From the NCBI RefSeq assembly GCF_011397115.1, contig NZ_AP022822.1:1099001-1163000 (forward strand): DNA of 64,000 nucleotides, written 5' to 3'. Positions 49,556-58,525 of the stretch are shown here, one piece after another. Numbering within the stretch: position 1 is the first letter of the stretch; each line of letters begins with the position of its first letter. The stretch is from Enterococcus saigonensis. Lineage in GTDB: Bacteria > Bacillota > Bacilli > Lactobacillales > Enterococcaceae. The position numbers were made by a program, and so were the translations under genes. The notes beneath the pieces are model-generated. The model did no database searches and was not told the origin of the DNA. It saw only the letters and a list, made by a program, of their open reading frames with translations.

Positions 49556-50719
49556 ATGACAAAAAATTTACACGAAATTTTTAATGCAAAATTTGGTGCT
49601 ACCCCAAGTGGTGAATACTTTGCACCAGGTCGAATTAATCTTATTGGAGAACATACTGACTATAACGGAGGCTATGTTTTTCCGTCTTCAATTACAATTG
49701 GTACTTATGGGTTAGCACGCAAAAGAGAGGATAAAAAAATACGGCTTTATTCTGAAAATTTCCCAGAAAAAGGGATTATTGAATTTACAATTGACGACTT
49801 AGCATTTCGTAAAGAACACGATTGGACGAACTATCCTAAAGGGATGATTCGTTTTCTCAAAAATGATGGTTTTAAAATTGAAAGTGGCATGGAAATTCTT
49901 TTTTATGGTACTATTCCAAATGGAGCAGGTCTTTCATCTTCTGCATCAATAGAGCTTTTAACTGGCGTTATTTTACAAGACTTATTCAATCTTGACGTGA
50001 AAATGATTGAATTAGTTCAAATAGGAAAACGAGTAGAAAATAAATTCATTGGTGTTAACTCAGGTATTATGGACCAATTTGCTATTGGGATGGGGCAAAA
50101 AGATCATGCAATTTTACTCGATACAAATACATTGGAGTATGAATTGGTGCCAGCAGACTTTGGTGAGTACGTGGTAGCTATCATGAATACCAATAAACGT
50201 CGTGAATTAGCGGATTCGAAATACAATGAACGGCGCAGTGAATGTGAAGAGGCTTTGAGTCGCTTGCAAACAAAGTTATCAATTCATTCATTAGGAGAAT
50301 TATCAGAAGAAGAATTTTTGAATAATACAGACTTAATTGCTGATGAAATCCTGATCAAACGAGCGAAACATGCGGTTACTGAAAATGAACGTACAAAAAA
50401 AGCGAAGACAGCATTGGTCAATGGTGATTTGGAATTATTTGGTAAATTACTAAATAATTCTCATGCATCTTTGCAGTATGATTATGAAGTAACAGGAATT
50501 GAATTGGATACTTTAGTGGACGCAGCGCAGAAACAACCCGGTGTATTAGGCGCGCGCATGACAGGAGCAGGCTTTGGTGGCTGTGCCATTGCCCTTGTTA
50601 AAGCAAACGAATTTGATCGTTTCACTAAAAATGTTAAAGCTGCTTACAAAGAAAAGATTGGCTACGATACAGATATTTACAAAGCAAGTATTGATGATGG
50701 TGCCCGTAAATTAAAATAA
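49556..50719 (+). CDS. galK: Galactokinase
   Basis: Phosphorylates alpha-D-galactose to galactose-1-phosphate, the entry of the Leloir pathway. The 387 residues contain the GHMP signature APGRINLIGEHTDYNGGYVF, the ATP loop GAGLSSSASIELL and MTGAGFGGCAIAL. ATG 49556 after GAGGTG is preferred to the GTG at 49547. First gene of galK-galE-galT-galR under the operator-bearing promoter. Confidence 0.96.
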   Translation: MTKNLHEIFNAKFGATPSGEYFAPGRINLIGEHTDYNGGYVFPSSITIGTYGLARKREDKKIRLYSENFPEKGIIEFTIDDLAFRKEHDWTNYPKGMIRFLKNDGFKIESGMEILFYGTIPNGAGLSSSASIELLTGVILQDLFNLDVKMIELVQIGKRVENKFIGVNSGIMDQFAIGMGQKDHAILLDTNTLEYELVPADFGEYVVAIMNTNKRRELADSKYNERRSECEEALSRLQTKLSIHSLGELSEEEFLNNTDLIADEILIKRAKHAVTENERTKKAKTALVNGDLELFGKLLNNSHASLQYDYEVTGIELDTLVDAAQKQPGVLGARMTGAGFGGCAIALVKANEFDRFTKNVKAAYKEKIGYDTDIYKASIDDGARKLK

Positions 50720-50737
50720 AAAAATGGAGGCTTTAAA

Positions 50738-51727
50738 ATGTCAATTTTAGTATTAGGAGGAGCAGGATATATTGGCTCTCATGCTGTTGATCAATTAATT
50801 ACAAAAGGATATGACGTAGTAGTTGTAGATAATTTGTTAACTGGTCATAAAGAAGCAATTCATAAAGATGCTTGTTTTTATGAAGGAGATGTCCGCGATA
50901 AAGCCTTCTTAGAGAATGTTTTTAAAAAAGAAACAATTGATGGTGTAATTCATTTTGCAGCCAGTTCTTTAGTTGGCGAATCAGTAGAGAAACCATTGAA
51001 ATATTTTAACAACAATGTTTATGGTATGCAGATTTTATTAGAAGTAATGCAAGCAAACAATGTGAAGAATATTGTCTTTTCTTCAACAGCGGCAACTTAT
51101 GGTGAGCCAAAAGTTGTACCAATTAAAGAAACGGCAGAAACGGACCCTAAAAATCCTTATGGTGAAAGTAAATTGATGATGGAAAAAATGATGAAATGGT
51201 GTGATACAGCATATGGGATGAAGTATGTTGCTTTGCGTTATTTCAACGTTGCAGGAGCTAAATCAGATGCTTCAATTGGGGAAGATCACGATCCAGAAAC
51301 GCACTTGGTTCCAATTATTTTACAAGTTGCTCTAGGTCAAAGAGAAGCGTTGCAAATCTTTGGTGATGACTACAAAACGCCAGATGGAACTTGTATTCGT
51401 GATTACGTTCAAGTAGAAGATTTAATTGCAGCACATATTTTAGCTTTAGAATATTTAAAAGCGGGTAATGATAGTAATGTCTTTAACCTTGGCAGCAATA
51501 ATGGCTACTCCGTTAAAGAAATGCTTGAAGCAGCTAGGGAAGTTACAGGAAAAGAAATTCCAGCAAAAGTTGCGCCACGTAGAGCTGGAGACCCCGCAAC
51601 ACTTGTGGCTGCAAGCGATAAAGCAAAAGAAATTTTGGGGTGGCAACCAGCCTATACAGATATTAAAGCTATTATTAAAACAGCTTGGGATTGGCACGTC
51701 AGTCATCCTCATGGTTATGAAGACTAG
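50738..51727 (+). CDS. galE: UDP-glucose 4-epimerase
   Basis: Interconverts UDP-galactose and UDP-glucose. The 329-residue SDR enzyme has GGAGYIGSHAVDQL (NAD site), AASSLVGESVEKPL, catalytic YGESK (Tyr-xxx-Lys) and ALRYFNVAGA. It follows galK by 18 nt with an AATGGAGG ribosome-binding site. Confidence 0.96.
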   Translation: MSILVLGGAGYIGSHAVDQLITKGYDVVVVDNLLTGHKEAIHKDACFYEGDVRDKAFLENVFKKETIDGVIHFAASSLVGESVEKPLKYFNNNVYGMQILLEVMQANNVKNIVFSSTAATYGEPKVVPIKETAETDPKNPYGESKLMMEKMMKWCDTAYGMKYVALRYFNVAGAKSDASIGEDHDPETHLVPIILQVALGQREALQIFGDDYKTPDGTCIRDYVQVEDLIAAHILALEYLKAGNDSNVFNLGSNNGYSVKEMLEAAREVTGKEIPAKVAPRRAGDPATLVAASDKAKEILGWQPAYTDIKAIIKTAWDWHVSHPHGYED

Positions 51728-51738
51728 GAGGTAAAATA

Positions 51739-53217
51739 ATGAGTATCAGCCAGACAGTGGTAGATTTTGTAACGTTAGCAATTCAAGCTGGCGGTTATAT
51801 GGAATTAGATCGCTTATATTTACAAAATCGAATTATTGCATTAATAGGTGAGGATAGTCTTACTGAAGTTAATCCGCAAAACACAAAAAATTCTTTGGAG
51901 TTATTAGACGATTTGGTTGAAAAAGCAAAGAAAAACGGTGTAATTGATGACAGTCTAGCTCAAAAAGAAATTTTGGAAGCGCAACTAATGGACTTTTTGA
52001 CGCCACCTCCTTCAGTGGTTAATGCTTTTTTCGCCCAACACTATGCAAAAAAACCAGAAGATGCCACGGATTATTTCTTTAAATTATGCCAAGAAAATGA
52101 TTATATTAAAACTCGTGCAATAGCTAAAAATGTTGTTTTTCCTGCAACAACAGAATATGGTGATCTTGAAATCACAATTAATCTTTCCAAGCCTGAAAAA
52201 GATCCTAAAGAAATAGCAGCCTTGCGTAATGTAGCGACTGTTCATTATCCAAAATGTATGATTTGTATGGAAAATGAAGGCTATAAAGGTCGTATGAATT
52301 ATCCAGCTCGTAGCAATCATCGTATCATCCGGATGAATTTGAATGGAGAAAGTTGGGGGTTTCAGTATTCTCCTTATGCTTATTATAATGAACATTGTAT
52401 TGTTTTATCAGAAGAACATCGTCCTATGAAAATTAGTCGAGCTACTTTTGAGCGTTTATTGACTATTATTGAAGTTTTGCCGCATTATTTTGTCGGCTCG
52501 AATGCGGATTTACCTATTGTTGGTGGCTCAATCTTATCACACGATCATTACCAAGGCGGGAAACACACCTTTGCGATGGCGAAGGCTCCTATTGAAAAAG
52601 AAATCCAATTAAGTGTTTTTAAAACTATTAAGGCAGGAATTGTCAAATGGCCGATGTCTGTTATTCGTTTACAGGGAAAAGATAAAACGGAAATGATAAA
52701 TGCTTGCGAATATATTTTACAGGCTTGGAAACAGTATTCAGATGAAAGTGTTTGTATTCAGGCTTATAGTGAAGATGGTACACCACATCATACAGTAACA
52801 CCGATTGCCAGAAGAAATGGTGATTTATATGAAGTTGATTTGGTGTTGCGAGATAACAATATCTCAGAGGAATTTCCTGATGGAATTTTCCATCCACATC
52901 CTGATGTGCAACATATAAAAAAAGAAAATATTGGTTTGATTGAAGTGATGGGATTAGCTGTACTACCTCCAAGATTATTATCTGAGTTAGCTGAAGTTGA
53001 AAAGTATGTGTTACAAATACCTAATAACATGGCTGAATATCATAAGACATGGGCAGATGAAATGATGCAACGCCATGAGTTTACAAAAGCTAACGCCAGG
53101 GATATCATTCGAAGCGAAGTAGGGCAAATTTTCGCCCGTGTATTAGAAGATGCCGGCGTCTTTAAGCGCGATGAAGCAGGTCAACAAGCCTTCCTCCGTT
53201 TTACCGATACGCTTTAA
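51739..53217 (+). CDS. galT: UDP-glucose-hexose-1-phosphate uridylyltransferase (Firmicutes type)
   Basis: The 492-residue GalT of the long Firmicutes class, unlike the roughly 350-residue E. coli type. PKCMICMENEGYKGRMNYPA, the HxHxQ-like active-site region SHDHYQGGKHTFAMAKAP and EVMGLAVLPPRLLSEL support this. It transfers UMP from UDP-glucose to galactose-1-phosphate. 11 nt after galE. Confidence 0.95.
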   Translation: MSISQTVVDFVTLAIQAGGYMELDRLYLQNRIIALIGEDSLTEVNPQNTKNSLELLDDLVEKAKKNGVIDDSLAQKEILEAQLMDFLTPPPSVVNAFFAQHYAKKPEDATDYFFKLCQENDYIKTRAIAKNVVFPATTEYGDLEITINLSKPEKDPKEIAALRNVATVHYPKCMICMENEGYKGRMNYPARSNHRIIRMNLNGESWGFQYSPYAYYNEHCIVLSEEHRPMKISRATFERLLTIIEVLPHYFVGSNADLPIVGGSILSHDHYQGGKHTFAMAKAPIEKEIQLSVFKTIKAGIVKWPMSVIRLQGKDKTEMINACEYILQAWKQYSDESVCIQAYSEDGTPHHTVTPIARRNGDLYEVDLVLRDNNISEEFPDGIFHPHPDVQHIKKENIGLIEVMGLAVLPPRLLSELAEVEKYVLQIPNNMAEYHKTWADEMMQRHEFTKANARDIIRSEVGQIFARVLEDAGVFKRDEAGQQAFLRFTDTL

Positions 53218-53307
53218 AATTGTTCAGAATAAAAAATACAGGAGCTCGCGACTTTGCTGACTTATTTCACTTTTATTACTTGCTACTGTTTCAAGAGGAG
53301 GTGTTCT

Positions 53308-54300
53308 ATGGCGACGATTAAAGATATAGCCCAAAAAGCAAACGTCTCACCTGCGACTGTTTCACGGGTTTTAAATTATGATTCGGGCCTTTCAGTGGGA
53401 CCAGAAACCAAGCGAAAAATTTTTGAAGCAGCGGAAGCTCTTAATTACACAAAGTATAAAAACAAGCAAAAAAAAGCTGAACAAAGCTTACGCTTGGTTC
53501 AGTGGTACAATGATGAAGAAGAGTTGGCAGATTTATATTATTTAGCAATACGTTTGGGGATTGAAAGAAAAGCTGAAGAACTCAATATTCAGCTTATAAA
53601 AGAATCTTTATCCGAACTTTCAGAAGCAAAAACAGATGGTATTATTGCTTTGGGAAAATTTGATGCTAAGCACATTAAAATGCTGAAAAAAATGAATCAA
53701 CCTCTTTTATTTGTTGATTATGATGCGATGTCCGCGGGATTTGATTCATTAGTTATTGACTTTCATCAGGCTGTAGACTTAGTCATTGATCATTTTATTA
53801 AAGAAGGACATGAAAAAATTGCTATTTTGGCGGGAGTAGAATTTACAAAAGACTATCATAACGAAATAATTGATCCGCGTCTAAGTTTGTTTACAGAACG
53901 CTTGCGACAATTGAAACTTTTGAATTCACAGTATGAAATCACAGGTGATTTTACTGTTGAAGGTGGTTATCACGCGATGAAAGCTTTTTTACAATCTGAA
54001 AAAAAGCGTCCGAGTGCATTGTTTGCTGCAAGTGATGCGATGGCTGTTGGTGCACTAAAAGCCATTCATGAAGCGGGGTTGAAAGTACCGGCAGATATCT
54101 CGGTGATTGGCTTTAATGACGTTAGTGTCGCAAAATATGTAACACCGGCTTTATCTACTATTCAGGTGCCAACTGAGTGGATGGGTGAATTGGCGGTAGA
54201 AACAATTCTACAAATTGAAAAAGACGACGCACCGGTGCCACGTAAGATTACAATAGGAACGAAATTAATTCTAAGGGAATCAACGTTATTAACAGAATAA
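53308..54300 (+). CDS. galR: LacI-family galactose regulator GalR
   Basis: A 330-residue repressor with an N-terminal HTH (ATIKDIAQKANVSPATVSRV, hinge following) and a periplasmic-binding-like effector domain (GVEFTKDYHNEIIDPRLSLF, then FAASDAMAVGALKAIHEAG). ATG 53308 follows AGAGGAGGTG; the extension from 53254 has no ribosome-binding site. Being last in the gal operon, it likely autoregulates through the operator at 49501-49534. Confidence 0.92.
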   Translation: MATIKDIAQKANVSPATVSRVLNYDSGLSVGPETKRKIFEAAEALNYTKYKNKQKKAEQSLRLVQWYNDEEELADLYYLAIRLGIERKAEELNIQLIKESLSELSEAKTDGIIALGKFDAKHIKMLKKMNQPLLFVDYDAMSAGFDSLVIDFHQAVDLVIDHFIKEGHEKIAILAGVEFTKDYHNEIIDPRLSLFTERLRQLKLLNSQYEITGDFTVEGGYHAMKAFLQSEKKRPSALFAASDAMAVGALKAIHEAGLKVPADISVIGFNDVSVAKYVTPALSTIQVPTEWMGELAVETILQIEKDDAPVPRKITIGTKLILRESTLLTE

Positions 54301-54304
54301 TTGG

Positions 54305-54349
54305 AAAATGTTACCGTAGCAAAAATGAATTAATGCGGTAACATTTTTT
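54305..54349 (+). terminator. Terminator of the gal operon
   Basis: AAAATGTTACCG pairs with CGGTAACATTTT around a 19-nt loop, with a T run. Confidence 0.88.
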
Positions 54350-54430
54350 ATTTTTTCGCAATTTATGGGTTGATTTAACTTTTCTGAATTTGTGGTAAAA
54401 TACATTAGAGTTAAAGGAGAGGATAACCCT

Positions 54431-55156
54431 GTGAAAATTTTAGCTTTTGATACATCCAATAAAACATTAACAGTTAGTGTGATGGCTGAAAATATTGTAT
54501 TAGGAGAAATTACGACAAATGTTAACAAAAATCATAGTGTGACTTTAATGCCGGCTATTGCTGACTTAATGGCTAAAGTTGCCTTAACACCCCAAGACAT
54601 TGAACGGATTGTAGTAGCCCAGGGGCCGGGTTCTTATACAGGCTTAAGAATTGGCGTTACAACTGCAAAAACACTCGCAGACACGCTCCATTGTGAATTA
54701 GTGGGTGTCTCCAGTTTGGCTTTAATTGCAGCTAATTGTCGTAACTATCATGGTGTCATTGTTCCTTTATTTGACGCAAGGCGGAACAATGTATACACAG
54801 GCCTTTATAAATGGGAACAAAATGAATTACAAAATATTAAAGCAGATAGACATATTAGTTTAGAGGATTTACTTGTCTCGTTGAAACATGAAAGAGATAT
54901 TTTATTTGTTGGTGAAGATGTTATGAAATTTTCTAATCAGATAAAAGAAGTCTTACCAAAGGCCACACTAAACGAGGTGCCTCATTGGCAATTGCCAAGC
55001 GGTGCTGTATTAGCAGAGTTGGGAGCAAAAAAAACGCCTGTGAGTGATATTGCCGCCTTTTTACCTTTATATTTGAAGCGCGTTGAAGCAGAAGAGAATT
55101 GGATAGCCACCCAGAAAGATTGGACAGGTGACGAAAATTATGTTGAAAAAATTTAA
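54431..55156 (+). CDS. tsaB: tRNA t6A biosynthesis protein TsaB
   Basis: A 241-residue ASKHA-fold partner of TsaD in forming N6-threonylcarbamoyladenosine at A37 of ANN-decoding tRNAs. ILAFDTSNKTLTVSV near the start and AQGPGSYTGLRIGVTTAKTL are signatures. GTG 54431 follows AAAGGAGAGGAT; an in-frame start at 54392 has no site. It overlaps rimI by 17 nt. Confidence 0.93.
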   Translation: MKILAFDTSNKTLTVSVMAENIVLGEITTNVNKNHSVTLMPAIADLMAKVALTPQDIERIVVAQGPGSYTGLRIGVTTAKTLADTLHCELVGVSSLALIAANCRNYHGVIVPLFDARRNNVYTGLYKWEQNELQNIKADRHISLEDLLVSLKHERDILFVGEDVMKFSNQIKEVLPKATLNEVPHWQLPSGAVLAELGAKKTPVSDIAAFLPLYLKRVEAEENWIATQKDWTGDENYVEKI

Positions 55157-55670
55157 AGCTTTTTTTCCTAAACCACCTTTTAAAAGTGGAAATTACACCA
55201 AACGTCCTTATATAGATAATCCTAACTGGTTTGTTCGAGAAGTAGCAAATGATGATATTAAAGCTCTTTTAGCAGTAGAACGAAATGTTTACCATGGAGA
55301 ATTGCCTTGGACTAAATCAGCTTTTTTAACTGAATTAATATCGCCGTTACCTCATTTGTATTTGTGTGTAGAAAATGAAACTATCTTAGCTTTTGCTGGT
55401 TGTCGTATCATTGGTAATGATGCTCATATCACTAACATTGCTGTCGATCCGAATTTTCAAGGAAATGGGATAGGTACATTTCTAATGCAAGAATTGGAGC
55501 ATTTTGCTAAAAAAAATAATTGCCTCACAATGTCTTTAGAAGTGCGTTTAAGTAACCGAGATGCACAGCGATTATACCGTAAATTGGGTTATGTTTCTCG
55601 GGCAATTAAAGCGGCTTATTATGATCAAACCAATGAGGATGCTTTGGATATGGTGAAATATATTGACTGA
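55140..55670 (+). CDS. rimI: Ribosomal-protein-alanine N-acetyltransferase RimI
   Basis: A 176-residue GNAT acetyltransferase. Acetyl-CoA loop VDPNFQGNGIGTFLM and the C-terminal SLEVRLSNRDAQRLYRKLGY are typical of RimI. An N-terminal basic extension of about 30 residues precedes the domain. It lies between tsaB and a second RimI-like gene, the cluster order of Firmicutes. Confidence 0.88.
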   Translation: MLKKFKAFFPKPPFKSGNYTKRPYIDNPNWFVREVANDDIKALLAVERNVYHGELPWTKSAFLTELISPLPHLYLCVENETILAFAGCRIIGNDAHITNIAVDPNFQGNGIGTFLMQELEHFAKKNNCLTMSLEVRLSNRDAQRLYRKLGYVSRAIKAAYYDQTNEDALDMVKYID

Positions 55671-56139
55671 TTTTAAGATTAAAGAAAAAAAGGATTACAA
55701 CTTGACGGAATTGGCAAATTCATTGTATAACATTGCAGAGGCTGCCTATCAGACAGGAAGTCCTTGGAAAAAAGAACAGTATTTAGCTGATTTAAAAAAT
55801 GCTCTAACAAACTATTTTATTTTAGAAGAAGATGGACACCTGGTGGCTTTTTTAGCATATCAAAAAATCTTGGATGAAGTTGAAATTAGCAATCTTGCAG
55901 TCCACCCTGACGTTCAAAATAAAGGTTATGGTGCTTTTTTAATGAAATTGGTAGATAAAATTTCTGGAGCTAACCAGATTTTTTTGGAGGTACGAGTAAG
56001 AAATTTTTCTGCTCAAAATTTATACTTAGCTCATGGTTATGAAGTCATCAGTCGAAGAGGAGATTATTATCAAAATCCACCGGAAGATGCTTTGATTATG
56101 TTAAAGAAAGTGGGGCCAATTCAAAAGAATGAATTCTGA
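55663..56139 (+). CDS. Second RimI-like GNAT acetyltransferase
   Basis: 158 residues, clearly paralogous to the preceding RimI: VHPDVQNKGYGAFLMKLV and FLEVRVRNFSAQNLYLAHGY. The TTG start at 55663 overlaps the rimI stop by 8 nt, and its 3' end overlaps tsaD by 11 nt, so the four genes are tightly coupled. It differs at several loop positions, so the substrate may differ from RimI. Start-codon choice is moderately certain. Confidence 0.82.
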   Translation: MTDFKIKEKKDYNLTELANSLYNIAEAAYQTGSPWKKEQYLADLKNALTNYFILEEDGHLVAFLAYQKILDEVEISNLAVHPDVQNKGYGAFLMKLVDKISGANQIFLEVRVRNFSAQNLYLAHGYEVISRRGDYYQNPPEDALIMLKKVGPIQKNEF

Positions 56140-57142
56140 ATTAATTTTAGCCGTTGAAAGTAGCTGTGATGAGACTAGTGTTGCAGTTATTAAAGATGGT
56201 CATGAAATATTAAGTAATATTGTTGCTTCTCAAATTAAAAGTCATCAGCGCTTTGGGGGTGTGGTACCAGAAGTTGCTAGTCGCCATCATGTTGAACAAA
56301 TCACGCTTTGTTTAGAAGATGCTTTAGAAAAGGCCCAGGTTAAACCAACGGATTTAACCGCTGTGGCCGTCACATACGGCCCAGGATTAGTTGGTTCTCT
56401 TTTAATTGGAATTGCTGCTGCTAAAGCATTTGCCTGGGCACATCAATTACCGTTAATTCCTGTTAACCATATGGCTGGGCATATTTATGCTGCTCGTTTA
56501 GTAAAACCATTAGAATTTCCGCTACTGGCATTATTAGTAAGTGGCGGCCACACGGAATTGGTTTACATGGCAGAAGATGGTCACTACGAAATCATTGGAG
56601 AAACACGTGATGATGCCGCTGGTGAAGCATATGACAAAGTTGGGCGTATTCTAGGTTTGAGCTATCCTAGTGGCAAAGAGCTCGATCAACTTGCTCATCT
56701 TGGCAAAGATACTTTTCATTTTCCAAGAGCAATGATTCATGAAAATAATTATGATTTTAGTTTTAGTGGATTGAAAAGCGCTTTTATTAATTTAGTACAC
56801 AATGCCAATCAAAAAGGGGAAAAATTGAGTAAAGAAAATCTAGCGGCGAGTTTTCAAGCTAGTGTAGTGGATGTTTTGAGCGCCAAGACAATTCGAGCTT
56901 GCCAAAATTGGCCAGTCAAACAATTGGTTGTGGCAGGAGGAGTTGCAGCTAACCAGGGATTGCGCGAACGATTGGCAAAAGAGTTACCAAAAGAAGTTCC
57001 AGGAGTTGAATTAATTGTACCACCGTTGCGCTTGTGTGGTGATAACGCAGCGATGATTGGGGCTGCTGCGCACGTGGAGTTGGCCAAAAGACATACTGCC
57101 AGCTTTGATTTAAATGCAAAGCCTGGTTTAGCATTAGGTTAA
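56129..57142 (+). CDS. tsaD: tRNA t6A synthase catalytic subunit TsaD
   Basis: A 337-residue ASKHA/Kae1 protein transferring the threonylcarbamoyl group to tRNA. LAVESSCDETSVAVIKDG, the metal-binding HMAGHIYAARL and VSGGHTELVYM are characteristic, as is GGVAANQGLRERL near the C-terminus. Last gene of the tsaB-rimI-rimI2-tsaD unit. Confidence 0.96.
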   Translation: MNSELILAVESSCDETSVAVIKDGHEILSNIVASQIKSHQRFGGVVPEVASRHHVEQITLCLEDALEKAQVKPTDLTAVAVTYGPGLVGSLLIGIAAAKAFAWAHQLPLIPVNHMAGHIYAARLVKPLEFPLLALLVSGGHTELVYMAEDGHYEIIGETRDDAAGEAYDKVGRILGLSYPSGKELDQLAHLGKDTFHFPRAMIHENNYDFSFSGLKSAFINLVHNANQKGEKLSKENLAASFQASVVDVLSAKTIRACQNWPVKQLVVAGGVAANQGLRERLAKELPKEVPGVELIVPPLRLCGDNAAMIGAAAHVELAKRHTASFDLNAKPGLALG

Positions 57143-57202
57143 TTTTTCAAATTACGTTTTGTAAGCGAACTTTTTTGAAAAAAATAAGCAACCAAAGAAT
57201 GG

Positions 57203-57359
57203 TATACTATTTTTGTAATCCAGTGAAAGGGAGTTTCAAAAAAATTGATGGATTTTGGGGGAATGAAATCAAATTTTATGAATACTTATTTCAGTTGAAT
57301 TACATTTAACAAAACAAAAACGGATGATTTAACAATTGTTAAATCATCCGTTTTTGTTT
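57203..57359 (+). ncRNA. Possible short transcript between tsaD and arcR
   Basis: An extended -10 (TGG TATACT at 57203-57208) and a strong terminator ending at 57359 bracket about 145 nt. Only a 16-codon frame from ATG 57247 is seen, with a poor ribosome-binding site. The -35 TTGAAA at 57175 is 22 bp away, too far for a standard promoter, so this is tentative. Confidence 0.25.
57312..57359. terminator. 48-bp perfect palindrome, bidirectional terminator
   Basis: Bases 57312-57335 are the exact reverse complement of 57336-57359. The core GGATGATTTAACAA/TTGTTAAATCATCC is flanked by A-rich and T-rich ends, serving tsaD-side and arcR transcripts. Confidence 0.88.
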
Positions 57360-57365
57360 GATCAC

Positions 57366-58052
57366 CTATTTAATGGCATCTTCGTAAAAAGTAAAGATTT
57401 TTTTATCATAGTCAATAAATCCTTTTTCTTTTAACTTTTTAATAACTTGCCCAGCTGTCTCACGAGTAGTTCCACTATTAACGGCTAACTCTTTTAAAGT
57501 AATGGGAAATGGGATTGTGACTTTTGTCTTAGACTCCTGCTGGCCTAACTCTCGTTTTAATATGTAGAGATTTTGCGTCACACGATCATGAGCGTTTGAA
57601 GTTAAACCGGTTTGTAGGCGTAATTGATGACTTTCAATAATTTTATTTTGCTTTTTGATAAGATAAAGCAATTGATTCGTATTTTTTTGGCATATTTGCT
57701 CATAAATTTGGGTAGGAAAATAAAAAGTTTCGATATCCGTCATTGCTTGAGCGCTATGTGTATAAACTTCTGCTTCAAAAACTCCGCCTAAAGGGAATAC
57801 ACTGTAATTAGTTACATAATCGTAGTAGTAGTAAGTTGCACTTTCGTCGTAACGTTCGATGCGAACGAGCCCATCAACGACATAATACAGTCTATCTCGG
57901 GCATCTCCTTCGTCAAAGAGTACTTGCCCTTTCTTATAGGAACGTAATAAAACATTAGCTTTTAAAAGTTGGAATTCGTCATCAGTAAGGTGTTCAAAAT
58001 CTGCTTGGTATCTTAAACGGGAAAATTGATAGTCTACCTTATCGGCATACAT
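57366..58052 (-). CDS. arcR: Crp/Fnr-family regulator of the ADI operon (ArcR)
   Basis: A 228-residue protein with an N-terminal cyclic-nucleotide-binding-like beta roll (LFDEGDARDRLYYVVDGLVRI-type sequence near 42-62) and a C-terminal winged helix (TLKELAVNSGTTRETAGQVI). No CxxC iron-sulphur cysteine cluster is present, unlike Fnr. Divergent placement from arcA points to ArcR, an activator of arginine deiminase genes in Gram-positive bacteria. Confidence 0.85.
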   Translation of the reverse strand: MYADKVDYQFSRLRYQADFEHLTDDEFQLLKANVLLRSYKKGQVLFDEGDARDRLYYVVDGLVRIERYDESATYYYYDYVTNYSVFPLGGVFEAEVYTHSAQAMTDIETFYFPTQIYEQICQKNTNQLLYLIKKQNKIIESHQLRLQTGLTSNAHDRVTQNLYILKRELGQQESKTKVTIPFPITLKELAVNSGTTRETAGQVIKKLKEKGFIDYDKKIFTFYEDAIK

Positions 58053-58525
58053 AACTGGCTAACTCCTTTTTTCACTTTTTTCTCTAATTTATATTGTTGC
58101 CTTTTTTAGTAGGTTTGTAAAGCAAAACTAAGGTAAAAGAAGTGTGTTTCGGCAAAAAAATAATGAGCAAGCATTATATGGTTTTTTATTGAGAGAAGAT
58201 GATAAAAATGAATAAAACGCTGTTTTGTATAGTCTTAATATACATTATTTGTTAAAAGTATGCGTTTTCAAGTTGTATAATCGTTGCTAATAAAGAAAAA
58301 TATTTATATGCAAAAAAAAAAATCAAATGAATAAATATTTTTTTTTCGTTCAAAATGAATAAATATATCTTCTGTTGTGTTTGTTTCATTCATTAATCGG
58401 GTAAATATAAATAACACCTAATATAGTGTGAAATATTTCTCGTTTATAATGTTAGATAAATTTGAAAGCCCTTTCTTTTAAGGGTTAATCTATTAATGTA
58501 ATCAATAACGAGGAGGCAATAAAAA
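58053..58525 (+). promoter_or_regulatory. arcR/arcA regulatory region with ARG boxes
   Basis: ARG-box-like words: AATATTTATATGCA at 58299-58312, ATGAATAAATATTT at 58327-58340 and ATGAATAAATATAT at 58355-58368, the last two 28 bp apart. A cre-like word AGTATGCGTTTTCA lies at 58257-58270 (12 of 14). A Crp-type half-site TGTGA at 58427-58431 is followed after 6 bp by TCTCG. TATAAT at 58445-58450 lacks a good -35, consistent with activator dependence. The inverted repeat GAAAGCCCTT/AAGGGTT near 58464-58486 precedes the arcA ribosome-binding site. Confidence 0.6.

Noticed and set aside
58207..58254. 15-codon frame (hydrophobic, starting MNKTLFC) in the arcA upstream region
   Set aside because: The GA-rich upstream stretch is not a clear Shine-Dalgarno, the codons do not relate to arginine, and no terminator follows; likely chance.
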